Assembly: GCF_027889715.1 (NCBI RefSeq)
Contig: NZ_JAPJZH010000002.1
Location: 372,001 to 436,000, forward strand
Reading direction: 5' to 3'
DNA length: 64,000 bases
Source of the DNA: Allohoeflea poritis
GTDB lineage: Bacteria; Pseudomonadota; Alphaproteobacteria; Rhizobiales; Rhizobiaceae
The translations under genes were made by a program, and so were the position numbers. This document shows, one piece after another, positions 34,887 through 44,450 of this stretch. Below the pieces are notes generated by a model. The model saw only the letters and a list, made by a program, of their open reading frames with translations. It was not told the DNA's origin and searched no databases. Position 1 is the first letter of the stretch, and the number at the start of each line of letters is the position of its first letter.

Positions 34887-35525
34887 CTAAAACTCGATCC
34901 CGACCTGTGCTTTCACGCCCGACCGGAACGGGTGCTTGACCATTTCCATCTCGGTCACGAGGTCGGCGAAATCGATCAGTTCGTCCTTGGCGTTGCGGCC
35001 GGTGATGATGACATGCTTCATCTCCGGTTTCTGTTTCAGGGTCTCGATGATCTCGTCGACCGGCAGGTAGTCGTAGCGCAGCACGATGTTGAGCTCGTCG
35101 CACAGCACCATGTCGTGCACGTCGTCGAGGATCATTTCCCTGGCCTTTTCCCAGGCCTGGCGCGCCGCCTCGATGTCGCGCTGGCGGTCCTGGGTCTCCC
35201 AGGTGAAGCCCTCGCCCATTGTCGCCAGCGTCACCTGGTCCGGAAAGGCTTCCAGCACCTTGCGCTCGCCAGTGCCCCATTTGCCCTTCACGAACTGCAC
35301 GACCCCGACTTTCATGTCGTTGCCGATCGCCCGGAAGATCATACCGAAGGCGGCGGTGGATTTGCCCTTGCCCTTGCCGGTATGGACGATCGTCAGGCCC
35401 TTCTCGATGGTCTTGGTGGCGATGATCTTGTCGCGTGCCGCCTTCTTCTTCTTCATCTTCTCGGCGTGGCGCGCATTGAGTTCCTCTTCCGATAGGTTTT
35501 TCAGTTTTTCCGATTTTTCAGCCAT
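34887..35525 (-). CDS. cobO: Cob(I)alamin adenosyltransferase CobO
   Basis: ATP:co(I)rrinoid adenosyltransferase of the CobA/CobO family, 212 residues. The P-loop is HTGKGKGKSTAAFG near 48-61, and LCDELNIVLRYDYL follows in the middle. The N-terminal lysine-rich helix is usual for the rhizobial form. ATG 35525 overlaps the cobN stop by eight bases. It is the last gene of the riboswitch-led operon. Confidence 0.94.
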   Translation of the reverse strand: MAEKSEKLKNLSEEELNARHAEKMKKKKAARDKIIATKTIEKGLTIVHTGKGKGKSTAAFGMIFRAIGNDMKVGVVQFVKGKWGTGERKVLEAFPDQVTLATMGEGFTWETQDRQRDIEAARQAWEKAREMILDDVHDMVLCDELNIVLRYDYLPVDEIIETLKQKPEMKHVIITGRNAKDELIDFADLVTEMEMVKHPFRSGVKAQVGIEF

Positions 35526-38500
35526 GTCCCGAAAGCCTTTCCTCCGTTTTGCCGGCCAGCGCCTGCAGTCCGAACCGCGCCGAATTCGAGCGCGGCGTCC
35601 ACAGGCCACGCTCGATCGCCTCCTTGAGGCGCCCCGCCATTTCGCACAATGCCGGCGGATTGTGTTCCTCGATGAATTCGCGCACGGCATCGTCCATGAT
35701 GAAGGCCTGATAGACAGCCTCGAAATGATGATCGCGCACCGCGCCCGTCGTTGCCGCGAAGGCAAAGAGATAATCGACCGTGGCGGCGATCTCGAAAGCG
35801 CCTTTGTAGCCGTGCCGCATGACGCCGGCAATCCATTTGGGATTGACAACCCGGCCGCGCACCACCCGGGCGATTTCCTCGTCCAGCGTCCGGATGACCG
35901 GCCTTTCGGGCCTTGAATGGTCATTGTGGTAGATGGATGGGCGCGCGCCGGAGAGCGTTTCGACCGCCGCCGTCATGCCGCCCTCGAACTGGTAGTAATC
36001 GTCGCTGTCGAGCAGGTCGTGCTCGCGGTTGTCCTGGTTCTGCACGACAGCTTCGACGGAGCGCAGCCGCGTTTCGAATTGCTGTCGTTCGGCCCTGCCC
36101 TCCGCATGGGCGCCATAGGCATAGCCGCCCCAGACCAGATAGGCCTCGGCGAGATCCGACTGCGTTTCCCAGCCCTTCTCGTCGATCAGCGCCTGCAGGC
36201 CGGCGCCATAGGCGCCGGGCTTCGATCCGAAGACGCGATAGCCGGCCCGTTCAATGGCGGCGGACTCGTTGGCGCCGGATGCAACAAGCGCATCCCTGTC
36301 GGATCGCATGCGCGCCGCGATCGGATTGTCCCCATCGTCTTCATCCAAAGCGCCGACCGCCCGCACGGCCTTGTCGAAAAGCGCGATCTGATCCGGAAAC
36401 GCGTCACGGAAAAAACCCGATATGCGCAGCGTCACATCGACGCGCGGCCGCCCCAGAACCGCATTCGGAATGACCTCGTAGCCGGTCACGCGCCGCGATG
36501 CATGGTCCCAGACGGGCTTGACGCCGATCAGCGCCAGCGCCTGGGCGATATCGTCGCCGCCGGTGCGCATGTTCGATGTGCCCCAGGCGGTCAGCCCGAA
36601 GGAGGTCGGCCATTCGCCATTGTCCTGCGTATAACGGGCGATCAGCATCTCGGCGGACTTCCTGCCAAGTTCCCAGGCAGCCGGCGTCGGTACACTGCGG
36701 CTGTCGACCGAATAGAAATTGCGCCCTGTCGGCAGCACATCCGGGCGACCGCGCGTCGGCGCGCCCGAAGGGCCAGGCTCGACGAAACGGCCGGAAAGCC
36801 CCTCCATCAAGCCGTCGATCTCGGCCCTTCCGGAGCGCTCGACAGCGGGGCGCAGACGATCATCGATTTCGGCGAGCACGGCGGCTGTCGCCTTCCAGCT
36901 CTCGGGGCATGCAACCTCACCCGGTACGAGGCGCTGGGCGGCAAGCTCCACACGCTCGACCGTGTCGCCGGCCGTCCGCCACGGGTCCCCACTGAGATCG
37001 GCAAGTATGTCCGGTCGCGGCCCGGTCCATGGTTGTGCCATTTCGCAGTCGAGTGGATCGAAACCGAGACCGAGATCATCGGCTATGGCGCGCTGAAGGC
37101 TGGCATCGCCCCTTCCCCCAAGACCGCGCGGAACGCGCGCAAGGGCACAGACCAGATCGTCGAGCAGCCTTCCCTCGGGGGCTTTGCCGAAGATATGCAG
37201 GCCGTCGCGGATCTGCATTTCCTTCAGGTCGCACAGATAGGCATCGAGCTTTTCCAGCGCTGCCTCGTCACCGTCCTTTTCGGAGATGCCGGCATCCGTG
37301 TCGAGGCCGATATCCCTGACAAGATCGAGGATCTGCCCCTTCAGCAGGCGCAAGCGCCTGGGGTCTCCACCTGCCGCCTCGTAATATTCGTCGACCAGCG
37401 CCTCAAGGTCCTTGAGCGGCCCGTAGCTTTCGGCGCGCGTCAATGGCGGCGTCAGATGATCGATAATGACGGCCGCGCTGCGCCGTTTGGCCTGCGTGCC
37501 CTCGCCCGGATCATTGACGATAAACGGGTAGAGATGTGGCACGGCGCCGAGCAGCGCCTCCGGATAACAGGCGTCGGAGAGTGCCAGCGCCTTTCCGGGC
37601 AGCCATTCGAGATTGCCGTGCTTGCCCATGTGAACGAGCGCATCGGCGCCGAATTCTTCGCGCAGAAACGCGTAGAATGCGAAGTAGCCATGCGGCGGCA
37701 CCAGATCCGGGCAGTGATAGCTCTCCTTCGGATCGATATTGTAGCCGCGCGCCGGCTGAATACCGACCATGACATTGCCGAAGCGGGAAAGCGGCAGCGC
37801 AAAAGCCGAGCGCCGGGCGAGGAAATAGGGATCGTCCTCCGGCTCGCCCCACCGCGCATGCACGGCTTCGCGAACGGCCTGCGGCAGGCCGGAAAAGAAA
37901 AGACGGTAAGCCTCGAGATTGAGCGTTTCCCGGATATCCCGTGCGTCGACCGCCGCATTGGTCGGGCCGGCCATCAGATGACGCATCAGCGCATCACCGT
38001 CACCGGGCACATTTTCGACAGCGTATCCCGCCCCGGCCATCGCGCGCAGCACTTCCACCGTTCCGGCCGGCGTATCGAGCCCGACACCGTTGCCGAGCCG
38101 CCCGTCGCGGTTGGGATAGTTCGCCATGATCAGCGCGACACGGCGCTCCTTGTCCGGCCGACGCCGCAGCCGGGCCCAGCCGGAGGCAAGCCGCGCGACA
38201 AAGGCGACACGGTCGGCGAGCGGTTCGTGAGTCACGATATTGGCCTGGACCGCTTCGTCGAAAAAGGCGGCCGACTTGAACGACACGGCACGGCTGAGCA
38301 CGCGTCCGTCCACTTCCGGAAGCGCCACGTTCATGGCGAGATCGCGTGCCGTCAGCCCTTGTGCCGATGCCCGCCAGGTTTCATGCGTGGAGCCTGAAAA
38401 GATTGCCTGGAGCACCACCGCGCCCGTCGATTCCAGAACCGTTGGCTTGCGCGCGCCACCGGGGGACGACACGGCGAAACCGGTCGCATTGATAACGACA

Positions 38501-39276
38501 TCCGGCGCATGCCGGGCAAAAAGCGTTTCGACCGTCGCGACCGACACCGGGTCCTTGAGGCTGGAAACGAAGATCGGCAAGGGCTGCATGCCCTGATCCT
38601 GCAAGGCCTTGATCAGCGCTTCGACAGGCTGGGTCTGCCCGCTCTGCACCAGCGCGCGATAGAAGCAGATCGGCACAACCGGCCGTCCATCGTCCTGCGG
38701 TACCACATCGTCGAATGACGGGTTTTCGCTGCCCGGCCACCACAATCCGGATTTCAAGAGCGGCACCGCCGCCGTGGGCCGTTCAGAGCCGTGTAGCAAT
38801 GCCGCGCAATATTCGAGAAAGGAAACCGCATTGTGCGCGCCGCCTTCGACGAGATAGTGCCACAGCGCGTCGACATCCTTAGCCGGCAGCGTGTTGAAAT
38901 TCGCCAGTCCAGGGTCCGGCTTGTCGTCACCCGGCAGAGCGGCGAACATTGCGCCCTGCCCGACGGCTGCCGCGTTCAGAGCTTCCAGCGCGTAGGAAAA
39001 ATAGCTGGCCCCGCCAAGCGCCCGAACGATGATCAGCCTGGCGTGGCGGGCTGTCCGCTCGATATAGGTGTCGACGGACATGGGATGGCGCAATTCCATG
39101 AGATTTGCCAGCCGCACGGCTGGCGCCGCCTCGCCCAGTGTTGCGCGCGCCTTGGCAAGGCCGGCGAGTTCCGTGTCCGCCGCCGTCAGGAAGACGATGT
39201 CACCCGGCGTCTGGCCGAGGTCGACCGCCTCGTCGCCATCGGATATCGAACCTTTCTGGGCAAGCAGCAGGTGCAT
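35518..39276 (-). CDS. cobN: Cobaltochelatase subunit CobN
   Basis: Large subunit of the ATP-dependent aerobic cobalt chelatase that inserts Co2+ into hydrogenobyrinic acid a,c-diamide; 1252 residues, full length. Marks include HMGKHGNLEWLPGKALALSD in the middle, the FAYRVFGSKPGAYGAG-like segment near residue 1010 and NPKWIAGVMRHGYKGAFEIA near the end. The AAA+ partners CobS and CobT are not in the window and are often unlinked. It follows cobW by eight bases and overlaps cobO. Confidence 0.95.
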   Translation of the reverse strand: MHLLLAQKGSISDGDEAVDLGQTPGDIVFLTAADTELAGLAKARATLGEAAPAVRLANLMELRHPMSVDTYIERTARHARLIIVRALGGASYFSYALEALNAAAVGQGAMFAALPGDDKPDPGLANFNTLPAKDVDALWHYLVEGGAHNAVSFLEYCAALLHGSERPTAAVPLLKSGLWWPGSENPSFDDVVPQDDGRPVVPICFYRALVQSGQTQPVEALIKALQDQGMQPLPIFVSSLKDPVSVATVETLFARHAPDVVINATGFAVSSPGGARKPTVLESTGAVVLQAIFSGSTHETWRASAQGLTARDLAMNVALPEVDGRVLSRAVSFKSAAFFDEAVQANIVTHEPLADRVAFVARLASGWARLRRRPDKERRVALIMANYPNRDGRLGNGVGLDTPAGTVEVLRAMAGAGYAVENVPGDGDALMRHLMAGPTNAAVDARDIRETLNLEAYRLFFSGLPQAVREAVHARWGEPEDDPYFLARRSAFALPLSRFGNVMVGIQPARGYNIDPKESYHCPDLVPPHGYFAFYAFLREEFGADALVHMGKHGNLEWLPGKALALSDACYPEALLGAVPHLYPFIVNDPGEGTQAKRRSAAVIIDHLTPPLTRAESYGPLKDLEALVDEYYEAAGGDPRRLRLLKGQILDLVRDIGLDTDAGISEKDGDEAALEKLDAYLCDLKEMQIRDGLHIFGKAPEGRLLDDLVCALARVPRGLGGRGDASLQRAIADDLGLGFDPLDCEMAQPWTGPRPDILADLSGDPWRTAGDTVERVELAAQRLVPGEVACPESWKATAAVLAEIDDRLRPAVERSGRAEIDGLMEGLSGRFVEPGPSGAPTRGRPDVLPTGRNFYSVDSRSVPTPAAWELGRKSAEMLIARYTQDNGEWPTSFGLTAWGTSNMRTGGDDIAQALALIGVKPVWDHASRRVTGYEVIPNAVLGRPRVDVTLRISGFFRDAFPDQIALFDKAVRAVGALDEDDGDNPIAARMRSDRDALVASGANESAAIERAGYRVFGSKPGAYGAGLQALIDEKGWETQSDLAEAYLVWGGYAYGAHAEGRAERQQFETRLRSVEAVVQNQDNREHDLLDSDDYYQFEGGMTAAVETLSGARPSIYHNDHSRPERPVIRTLDEEIARVVRGRVVNPKWIAGVMRHGYKGAFEIAATVDYLFAFAATTGAVRDHHFEAVYQAFIMDDAVREFIEEHNPPALCEMAGRLKEAIERGLWTPRSNSARFGLQALAGKTEERLSGHG

Positions 39277-39284
39277 CGCTCACA

Positions 39285-40364
39285 TCAGCCTTTTGCTGCG
39301 CGGCGGATCGCATCGGCGATCGCGGCCTGGTCGATATCGTGGAGTCCGATGACGACGAGGCGCGTCGCCCGGTCCTCCGCCGATCCCCAGGGCCGGTCGA
39401 AATAGCTGTCTATACGCGCACCCACCGCCTGGATCACCAGACGCATCGGCTTGCCAGGCAGATGCGCGAAGCCTTTCAGGCGAAGAATGTCGTGTTCGGC
39501 GATGACGCTCTTGAGCGCATCGACAAAGGCAACCTGATCGGCGATTGACCCGGCCTCCACAACGAAACTCTCGAATTCATCATGATCGTGATCATGGTGG
39601 TGATCCTCGCCCGCCTCGTGTGCGGCCTCATGCTCAAGCTCATGGTGCGATTTGCGGTTGCCGATATCGGCTTCGCTTTCCATGCCAAGACCGAGCAGGA
39701 CATCGGAAGGCACCTGGCCCTGGCGCGCGGTCACCATTGACGGGCTGCGGCGCGAGCGGCCGGCAATATCCTCCCGCACCGCCTCCAGGCCGGTCGCATC
39801 CAGAAGGTCGGCCTTGTTGAGGATGATCAGATCGGCCGCCGTCAACTGATCCTCGAAGAGCTCCTCGAGCGGGCTTTCGTGGTCGAGCGCGTCGTCGGCC
39901 TGTCGCTGCGCGTCGAGGCGGTCATGGTCCTCGGCGAACCGGCCGTCTGCCACGGCAGCGCTGTCAACGACGGTGATGACCCCATCGACCGTCACACGCG
40001 TCTTGATATCCGGCCAGTTGAAGGCCGCGACCAGCGGCTGCGGCAATGCCAGACCGGATGTCTCGATGACGATATGATCGGGCCTCTCGTCGCGCTCCAG
40101 CAGCTTTTCCATGGTCGGAATGAAATCATCGGCGACCGTGCAGCAGATGCAGCCGTTGGTCAGTTCGACAATGTCGTCTTCCGTGCAGTTTTCGGCGCCG
40201 CAGCCCTTCAGCACCTCCCCGTCGACGCCAAGATCGCCGAATTCGTTGACGATGAGCGCGATTTTCCGCCCTCCGGCATTGCTTAGAAGATTGCGGATCA
40301 TGGTGGTCTTGCCGGCTCCGAGGAAACCGGTGATCACGGTCGCGGGGATTTTCTGGCCCTGCAT
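39285..40364 (-). CDS. cobW: CobW GTPase, metal chaperone of cobalt insertion
   Basis: G3E-family P-loop GTPase, 359 residues, thought to deliver Co2+ to CobN. The Walker A is GFLGAGKTT (13-21). The metal site CICC is at 72-75, ESSG-type switch ETSG and the guanine motif NKAD follow. A His-rich loop around 240-262 (EHEAAHEAGEDHHHDHDHDE) lies between the GTPase and C-terminal domains. It lies seven bases after cobU and eight before cobN. Both CobW and CbiX in this genome carry His-rich segments. Confidence 0.94.
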   Translation of the reverse strand: MQGQKIPATVITGFLGAGKTTMIRNLLSNAGGRKIALIVNEFGDLGVDGEVLKGCGAENCTEDDIVELTNGCICCTVADDFIPTMEKLLERDERPDHIVIETSGLALPQPLVAAFNWPDIKTRVTVDGVITVVDSAAVADGRFAEDHDRLDAQRQADDALDHESPLEELFEDQLTAADLIILNKADLLDATGLEAVREDIAGRSRRSPSMVTARQGQVPSDVLLGLGMESEADIGNRKSHHELEHEAAHEAGEDHHHDHDHDEFESFVVEAGSIADQVAFVDALKSVIAEHDILRLKGFAHLPGKPMRLVIQAVGARIDSYFDRPWGSAEDRATRLVVIGLHDIDQAAIADAIRRAAKG

Positions 40365-40371
40365 GATGGTT

Positions 40372-40899
40372 TCATCCCTTCATTTTCAGCGGCAGCCCGG
40401 CCGCCAGCAGATAGACTTCGTCGCTTTGCGCGGCGATCAATTGGTGCAAGCGCCCGGCGTGGTCGCGAAAAGCCCGCGCCATGGCGTTTTCCGGCACGAT
40501 GCCAAGACCGACCTCGTTCGAAACCAGAACCACAGGGCCGGCACATTGCGTCAGGCATTCGGCGAGCGCCGCCGATTCAACATCGACGTCCCGTTCTTCC
40601 ATCATCAGGTTCGTCACCCACAGTGTCAGGCAATCGATCAGGACGGCACGGTCCCGTGCACAGTGCTCGGTCAGTGTTTCGACAAGCGCCAATGGTTCCT
40701 CGACAGTGCGCCAATCGCTGCCGCGCCGCGCCTGATGATGGCGAATGCGCGCATCCATCTCGGCATCGAAAGACCGGCCTGTTGCGATATAGACCGCTTT
40801 CAGGCCGCTATTTTCGATATATGTCTCGGCAAAGGCGGACTTGCCCGACCGCGCGCCGCCGAGCACGAAGACCTTTTTCGCGTTCAGCTGTCCGGTCAC
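40372..40899 (-). CDS. cobU: Adenosylcobinamide kinase / guanylyltransferase CobU (CobP)
   Basis: Bifunctional enzyme of nucleotide loop assembly, 175 residues from GTG 40899. P-loop [14 protein letters not shown] near 10-23, [10 protein letters not shown] and [17 protein letters not shown] are characteristic. The start is uncertain: GTG 40899 gives the usual length, and GTG 40938 would add 13 residues; neither has a strong ribosome site. It is the first recognised enzyme gene after the cobalamin riboswitch. Confidence 0.92.
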   Translation of the reverse strand: MTGQLNAKKVFVLGGARSGKSAFAETYIENSGLKAVYIATGRSFDAEMDARIRHHQARRGSDWRTVEEPLALVETLTEHCARDRAVLIDCLTLWVTNLMMEERDVDVESAALAECLTQCAGPVVLVSNEVGLGIVPENAMARAFRDHAGRLHQLIAAQSDEVYLLAAGLPLKMKG

Positions 40900-40953
40900 G
40901 GCAGCGATCCACGAGGAACGGGCAGGAAATCCGCGCACATGCCCGGCATCGAG

Positions 40954-40973
40954 CCCGCCATCGCGTTGGCGGG
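40954..40973. promoter_or_regulatory. Hairpin in the cobU leader
   Basis: Perfect 7-base arms CCCGCCA (40954-40960) and TGGCGGG (40967-40973) with a 6-base loop. It lies between the 27-codon leader frame and cobU, inside the transcript made from the riboswitch promoter. There is no U-run, so it is not a classical intrinsic terminator. It could influence translation of cobU or serve as an RNA-processing site. Confidence 0.45.
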
Positions 40974-41004
40974 TAGCATTCGGCTCGTCATTCGATCGTG
41001 TTCT

Positions 41005-41088
41005 CTAGGGACAGGATCGATTGCCGCGAATCGGCGTCGGAAAAGCCCCGCCTGAAATCGGTGCGCGCGGTAAATTCATTGAAGCCAT
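41005..41088 (-). CDS. 27-codon leader frame between riboswitch and cobU
   Basis: ATG 41088 is preceded by a near-perfect ribosome site (GGAGG, five bases upstream), the best in this transcript. The frame runs 27 codons to TAG at 41005-41007 and encodes MASMNLPRAPISGGAFPTPI and a few more residues. It starts about 58 bases after the riboswitch. It may be a regulatory leader peptide, the real target of riboswitch ribosome-site control, or a small protein. The peptide is unlike any family I know and is not hydrophobic. Confidence 0.5.
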   Translation of the reverse strand: MASMNLPRAPISGGAFPTPIRGNRSCP

Positions 41089-41146
41089 AGCAACCTCCGT
41101 GTCTGGCCCGGGATCATCCCATTATGTGCGGGCATGTCTGCCCGTC

Positions 41147-41467
41147 GCGAATGGCAGGTCTCCTGGCTCGCGGATCGACCGGCCAAAGGCCGGTCCGGCG
41201 CACCCTCGCCTTCCCAAAGTGTCGCGGCGCAAAGGCGGACGATTCGCAGATTTCTAGAGGCGTCCAACCCGGTTCATTGCGCCGCCACTTCAGTGGCTTA
41301 CCGCCGGACCATGATTCAATTCATCAACGAATTGTCACATGGGCCGCGGTCGGGATTGCCAATCCGCTCTACAGTCGCGGGGTCGGCTGCGATTAAGGCG
41401 CCCGGCTTGGGTCCGCCCGTCACATTCCCTTTTGATCCCTCTGGCTTGGCCATGCGGGACCATTCGC
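41147..41467 (-). promoter_or_regulatory. Cobalamin (B12) riboswitch
   Basis: Read on the minus strand, the conserved parts appear in order: AAAAGGGAATGTGACGGG, then CCCCGCGACTGTAGAGCGG, GCCACTGAAGTGGC, GGGAAGGCG and the closing AGCCAGGAGACCTGCC. The outer stem P1 is a perfect pairing of GCGAATGG (41460-41467) with CCATTCGC (41147-41154). The region is longer than usual because of an insert that holds a CAATTC/GAATTG hairpin near 41315-41332. It should repress the downstream leader frame and cobU-cobW-cobN-cobO when adenosylcobalamin is plentiful. This is the only cobalamin riboswitch seen in the window. Confidence 0.95.
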
Positions 41468-41475
41468 AAGTCTGA

Positions 41476-41505
41476 GTGATAGGATTGTTTGACGCGCACT
41501 GTCAA
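41476..41505 (-). promoter_or_regulatory. Promoter of the riboswitch-cobU-cobW-cobN-cobO operon
   Basis: On the minus strand a perfect -35 TTGACA (41500-41505) is followed after 18 bases by TATCAC (41476-41481), nine bases before the riboswitch P1 stem. This is a good sigma-70-type promoter for an alphaproteobacterium, and its position fits transcription starting at the riboswitch edge. Confidence 0.7.
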
Positions 41506-41559
41506 TCGCGATTGCGTCATGCATCGTGCCGACAACGAAGCGCTCGCGGCGCCGGTGCC

Positions 41560-42345
41560 TCACGCGGCGGTGGGAAGCCCGAACTGCCCCTTTCCGCAAC
41601 TGATGCGGTTGCGTCCGTCCTTCTTTGACTTGTAGGTCAGAAGATCGGCCTGGCGCAGGGCCGTCTCGAAATAGGCGCCGCCTTCGTAACGCACCAGCCC
41701 GATGCTCACCGTGAGGCGGATTTCGTGGCAGTCATAGAGAAAGACATTGCGTTCGACGGCATGGCGAAGCCGTTGCGCCACCTGCAGCGCCTCGTGCTCC
41801 GTTCCTCGGCTGAGCGCGACGGCAAATTCCTCGCCGCCCATGCGCGCGACCGCATCGTCGCTTCTAAGAGTGATGCGGAAAAGATCGGCAAGCTGAACGA
41901 GGATGGCATCGCCTGCATCGTGTCCGAACCGGTCATTGACCTGCTTGAAGTGATCGAGATCGATGACAAGCAGCGCCCTGCTGCCGGCCGCGTCGTCCGT
42001 ATCGTCGATTTCCACCGACTTGTGCAGATCGACGAACGCGCGACGGTTGAGCAGCCCCGTGAGCGCATCGGTTCGCGAAAGCAGGCGGAAAAACTCCGCG
42101 GCAAGGTCCGCGCGGGCCTGCAACAAAACCACGTAAATGACGAACGGAACGGCGACGATCACCGTGATCTTCAGGCACAAGAGCACATTGGCCAAACGTT
42201 CGGCGCCCGTGAGATCAGGGTAGAAATATCCGTTAACAGCCTGGGCAAATACGATAATCGCGGCCATCAGCAGCAGCGACCGGACGACGATCGGGCGTGT
42301 CCGGTTTCTGAAGACGCAAAAAAATGACAAGTCCGGGTATGTCAC
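41560..42345 (-). CDS. Membrane-anchored diguanylate cyclase (GGDEF domain)
   Basis: Probable c-di-GMP synthase, 261 residues from GTG 42345, which has GGGAG six bases upstream; the frame extends further with poor starts. Two membrane helices lie near 19-40 and 56-76, then a short coiled segment and the GGDEF domain (about 90-250). The active site is GGEEF (170-174), and the inhibitory I-site RxxD is intact (R161, D164). There is no periplasmic sensor domain. It lies between cobQ and the riboswitch on the same strand but with about 50-270-base gaps, so it is probably an independent gene. Confidence 0.9.
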   Translation of the reverse strand: MTYPDLSFFCVFRNRTRPIVVRSLLLMAAIIVFAQAVNGYFYPDLTGAERLANVLLCLKITVIVAVPFVIYVVLLQARADLAAEFFRLLSRTDALTGLLNRRAFVDLHKSVEIDDTDDAAGSRALLVIDLDHFKQVNDRFGHDAGDAILVQLADLFRITLRSDDAVARMGGEEFAVALSRGTEHEALQVAQRLRHAVERNVFLYDCHEIRLTVSIGLVRYEGGAYFETALRQADLLTYKSKKDGRNRISCGKGQFGLPTAA

Positions 42346-42618
42346 CCCGCTCTCCCACACAAGCGTTACACATCCCGCCGGCGCAGATGCACCGACCCGG
42401 CCCCTGGACTGGTCCAAGCGTCACAACACTTGTGTAGCGGCGAGTGCCGGCCCAAGGGCAGTGCAACTGTCATTCGCCGGCCGGAGGCGCCAAGGCTCCC
42501 GGCATTCGCGTATCGCGCAAGCATACGCACCTGACCAAATTCATACTGGCCAGGCCCACATCCAGCACATTAGTGCCAATTCGCAAATATGCCTTTAGGA
42601 AACGCGGTTAGCGGGTGG

Positions 42619-44076
42619 TTAAAGAATATCTTCAAAGCCCGGAAATTGCGGGCTTAAAAGCTCCGACAGCCTGGCGGCAATCCCGTCCAGTGCACGGTCC
42701 ACCTCGGCGCGATAGTTCATGCCGTTGCCCTCGATTCCAAGGTCCGCAAGGTACTGGCGGCGAAATGCATCACCCGAAAACAGACCGTGAAGATAGGTTC
42801 CGGCAACGCGCCCGTCCGCCGAAACCGCGCCATCGTCGCGCCCGTCGATGATGCTGAAAGGCCGCTGGCAATCCGGCCCCTCGGTCCTGCCGAGATGGAT
42901 CTCGTATCCGGAAAGCGGAACATCGAAGACGGCGCTAACGGCGCTGACGTTCCGAACCGTCTTCTCCGGTTCCATTTCCGTGACCACATCGAGGAGCCCG
43001 AGCCCGTCCGCCTCGGTTTTGTCGCCCTCTATGCCCTGCGGATCGAAGACCTTGCGGCCGAGCATCTGGAAGCCGCCGCATATGCCAAGCACATGACCGC
43101 CGCGCCGCACATGCTGCTCGAGCTGCACGTCCCAACCGTTCCGCCGAAAGGCGGCCAGGTCCGAAATCGTCGACTTGGAGCCGGGAATGACGACCAGCCC
43201 GGCATCGCAGGGCAATTCGTCTCCCGGCCGTACCATCACGACCTCCACCTCTGTTTCTGCCGAGAGCGGATCGAAATCGTCGAAATTGGCGATGCGCTCC
43301 AGCATCGGCACAGCGATCTTGAGCGCGCCACCGGTGGCGCGTGTCATGCGCTCGAGCACGACCGAATCTTCAGCCGGCAACCGGCGGGCCTCTTCAAGCC
43401 ACGGGATCACGCCGAAACACGGCCAGCCGGTGAATGCGCCAATCTGGTCAATGCCCTCGTCGAACAACGAAACGTCGCCGCGAAACTTGTTGATGAGATA
43501 GCCGCATATCTGCCGCCTGTCGTCCTCCGGCAATATCCGGTGCGTGCCAGCCAGCGAGGCGATCACACCGCCCCGATCGATATCGCCGACCAGAACCACC
43601 GGCACGTCGGCCCGCGTCGCAAAGCCCATATTGGCAATATCGTTGGCGCGCAGATTGATCTCGGCCGGCGAACCGGCGCCTTCCACGACAACAATATCGG
43701 CGCCGTCGCGCACCGCCTCCCAGCTTTCAAGGACCGCGCCGAGCAAGCCGCCCTTGAGCGCCTGGTAGTCGCGCCCTCCCGCCGTGCCCCAAACCTTGCC
43801 GCGCACGACGACCTGGGATCCGGTTGTCGTTTGCGGCTTCAACAGAACCGGGTTCATATGCACCGATGCCGGCACCCGGCAGGCTAACGCCTGCAGCCAT
43901 TGCGCCCGCCCGATCTCACCGCCATCATCGGCCACCGCGGCATTGTTGGACATGTTCTGCGGTTTGAACGGGCGAACCTTCAAGCCCCGATTGGCGGCAA
44001 GGCGGCACAGCCCCGCAACGAGCACGGTCTTGCCGACATCGGAGCCGGTTCCCTGAAGCATGATGGCTTTGGTCAT
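42619..44076 (-). CDS. cobQ: Cobyric acid synthase CobQ
   Basis: Glutamine-dependent amidotransferase that amidates the b, d, e and g side chains of adenosylcobyrinate a,c-diamide; 485 residues. LQGTGSDVGKTVL near 6-18 is the ATP site; NMSNNAAV follows. The glutaminase nucleophile is in LGICGGFQMLG (about 332-342). ATG 44076 is the conserved start (MTKAIMLQGTGSDVGK), although its ribosome site is weak. It has its own upstream region, separate from the riboswitch operon. Confidence 0.94.
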   Translation of the reverse strand: MTKAIMLQGTGSDVGKTVLVAGLCRLAANRGLKVRPFKPQNMSNNAAVADDGGEIGRAQWLQALACRVPASVHMNPVLLKPQTTTGSQVVVRGKVWGTAGGRDYQALKGGLLGAVLESWEAVRDGADIVVVEGAGSPAEINLRANDIANMGFATRADVPVVLVGDIDRGGVIASLAGTHRILPEDDRRQICGYLINKFRGDVSLFDEGIDQIGAFTGWPCFGVIPWLEEARRLPAEDSVVLERMTRATGGALKIAVPMLERIANFDDFDPLSAETEVEVVMVRPGDELPCDAGLVVIPGSKSTISDLAAFRRNGWDVQLEQHVRRGGHVLGICGGFQMLGRKVFDPQGIEGDKTEADGLGLLDVVTEMEPEKTVRNVSAVSAVFDVPLSGYEIHLGRTEGPDCQRPFSIIDGRDDGAVSADGRVAGTYLHGLFSGDAFRRQYLADLGIEGNGMNYRAEVDRALDGIAARLSELLSPQFPGFEDIL

Positions 44077-44285
44077 AGGTGATGATCTATCACCGCCGCG
44101 CATCTGTGAAAAGCAGCCAAACCTCTGACCCGTTTAGACGAATCCGCAAATGCGGCCGATCGCGCCGGCTTGTGCGCAATAAAGATAGCCGACGACGTTT
44201 TCAGGTCTTTTGCGGATCGATCCGCGCGACTATATCGGCGCCGGAAACAACGGGGCGTGTCACGCCCAATTCGAGGAACGAAGCG

Positions 44286-44426
44286 ATGTTGTATATCTTT
44301 AACAAGAATGACGGCGTGCACATTGCATGGAACGGCGAGGCAGGAAACGGCGAAAAGAAAGAAACGCCGAACCGTGGGCCCGTTGCAAGAGCCGCAGCCT
44401 GGATCCGGACCTATTCCGCCGGCTGA
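44286..44426 (+). CDS. Small hypothetical protein (46 residues) with its own terminator
   Basis: ATG 44286 is preceded by GAGGAA at seven bases. The frame encodes MLYIFNKNDGVHIAWNGE, then a Gly/Lys/Glu-rich turn and RAAAWIRTYSAG, and ends at 44426. A strong intrinsic terminator follows 25 bases later on the same strand, which supports real transcription. The protein looks like a small soluble or peripheral peptide. Family not recognised. Confidence 0.6.
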   Translation: MLYIFNKNDGVHIAWNGEAGNGEKKETPNRGPVARAAAWIRTYSAG

Positions 44427-44450
44427 TCGACACAATCCGAAGACTGCAAG

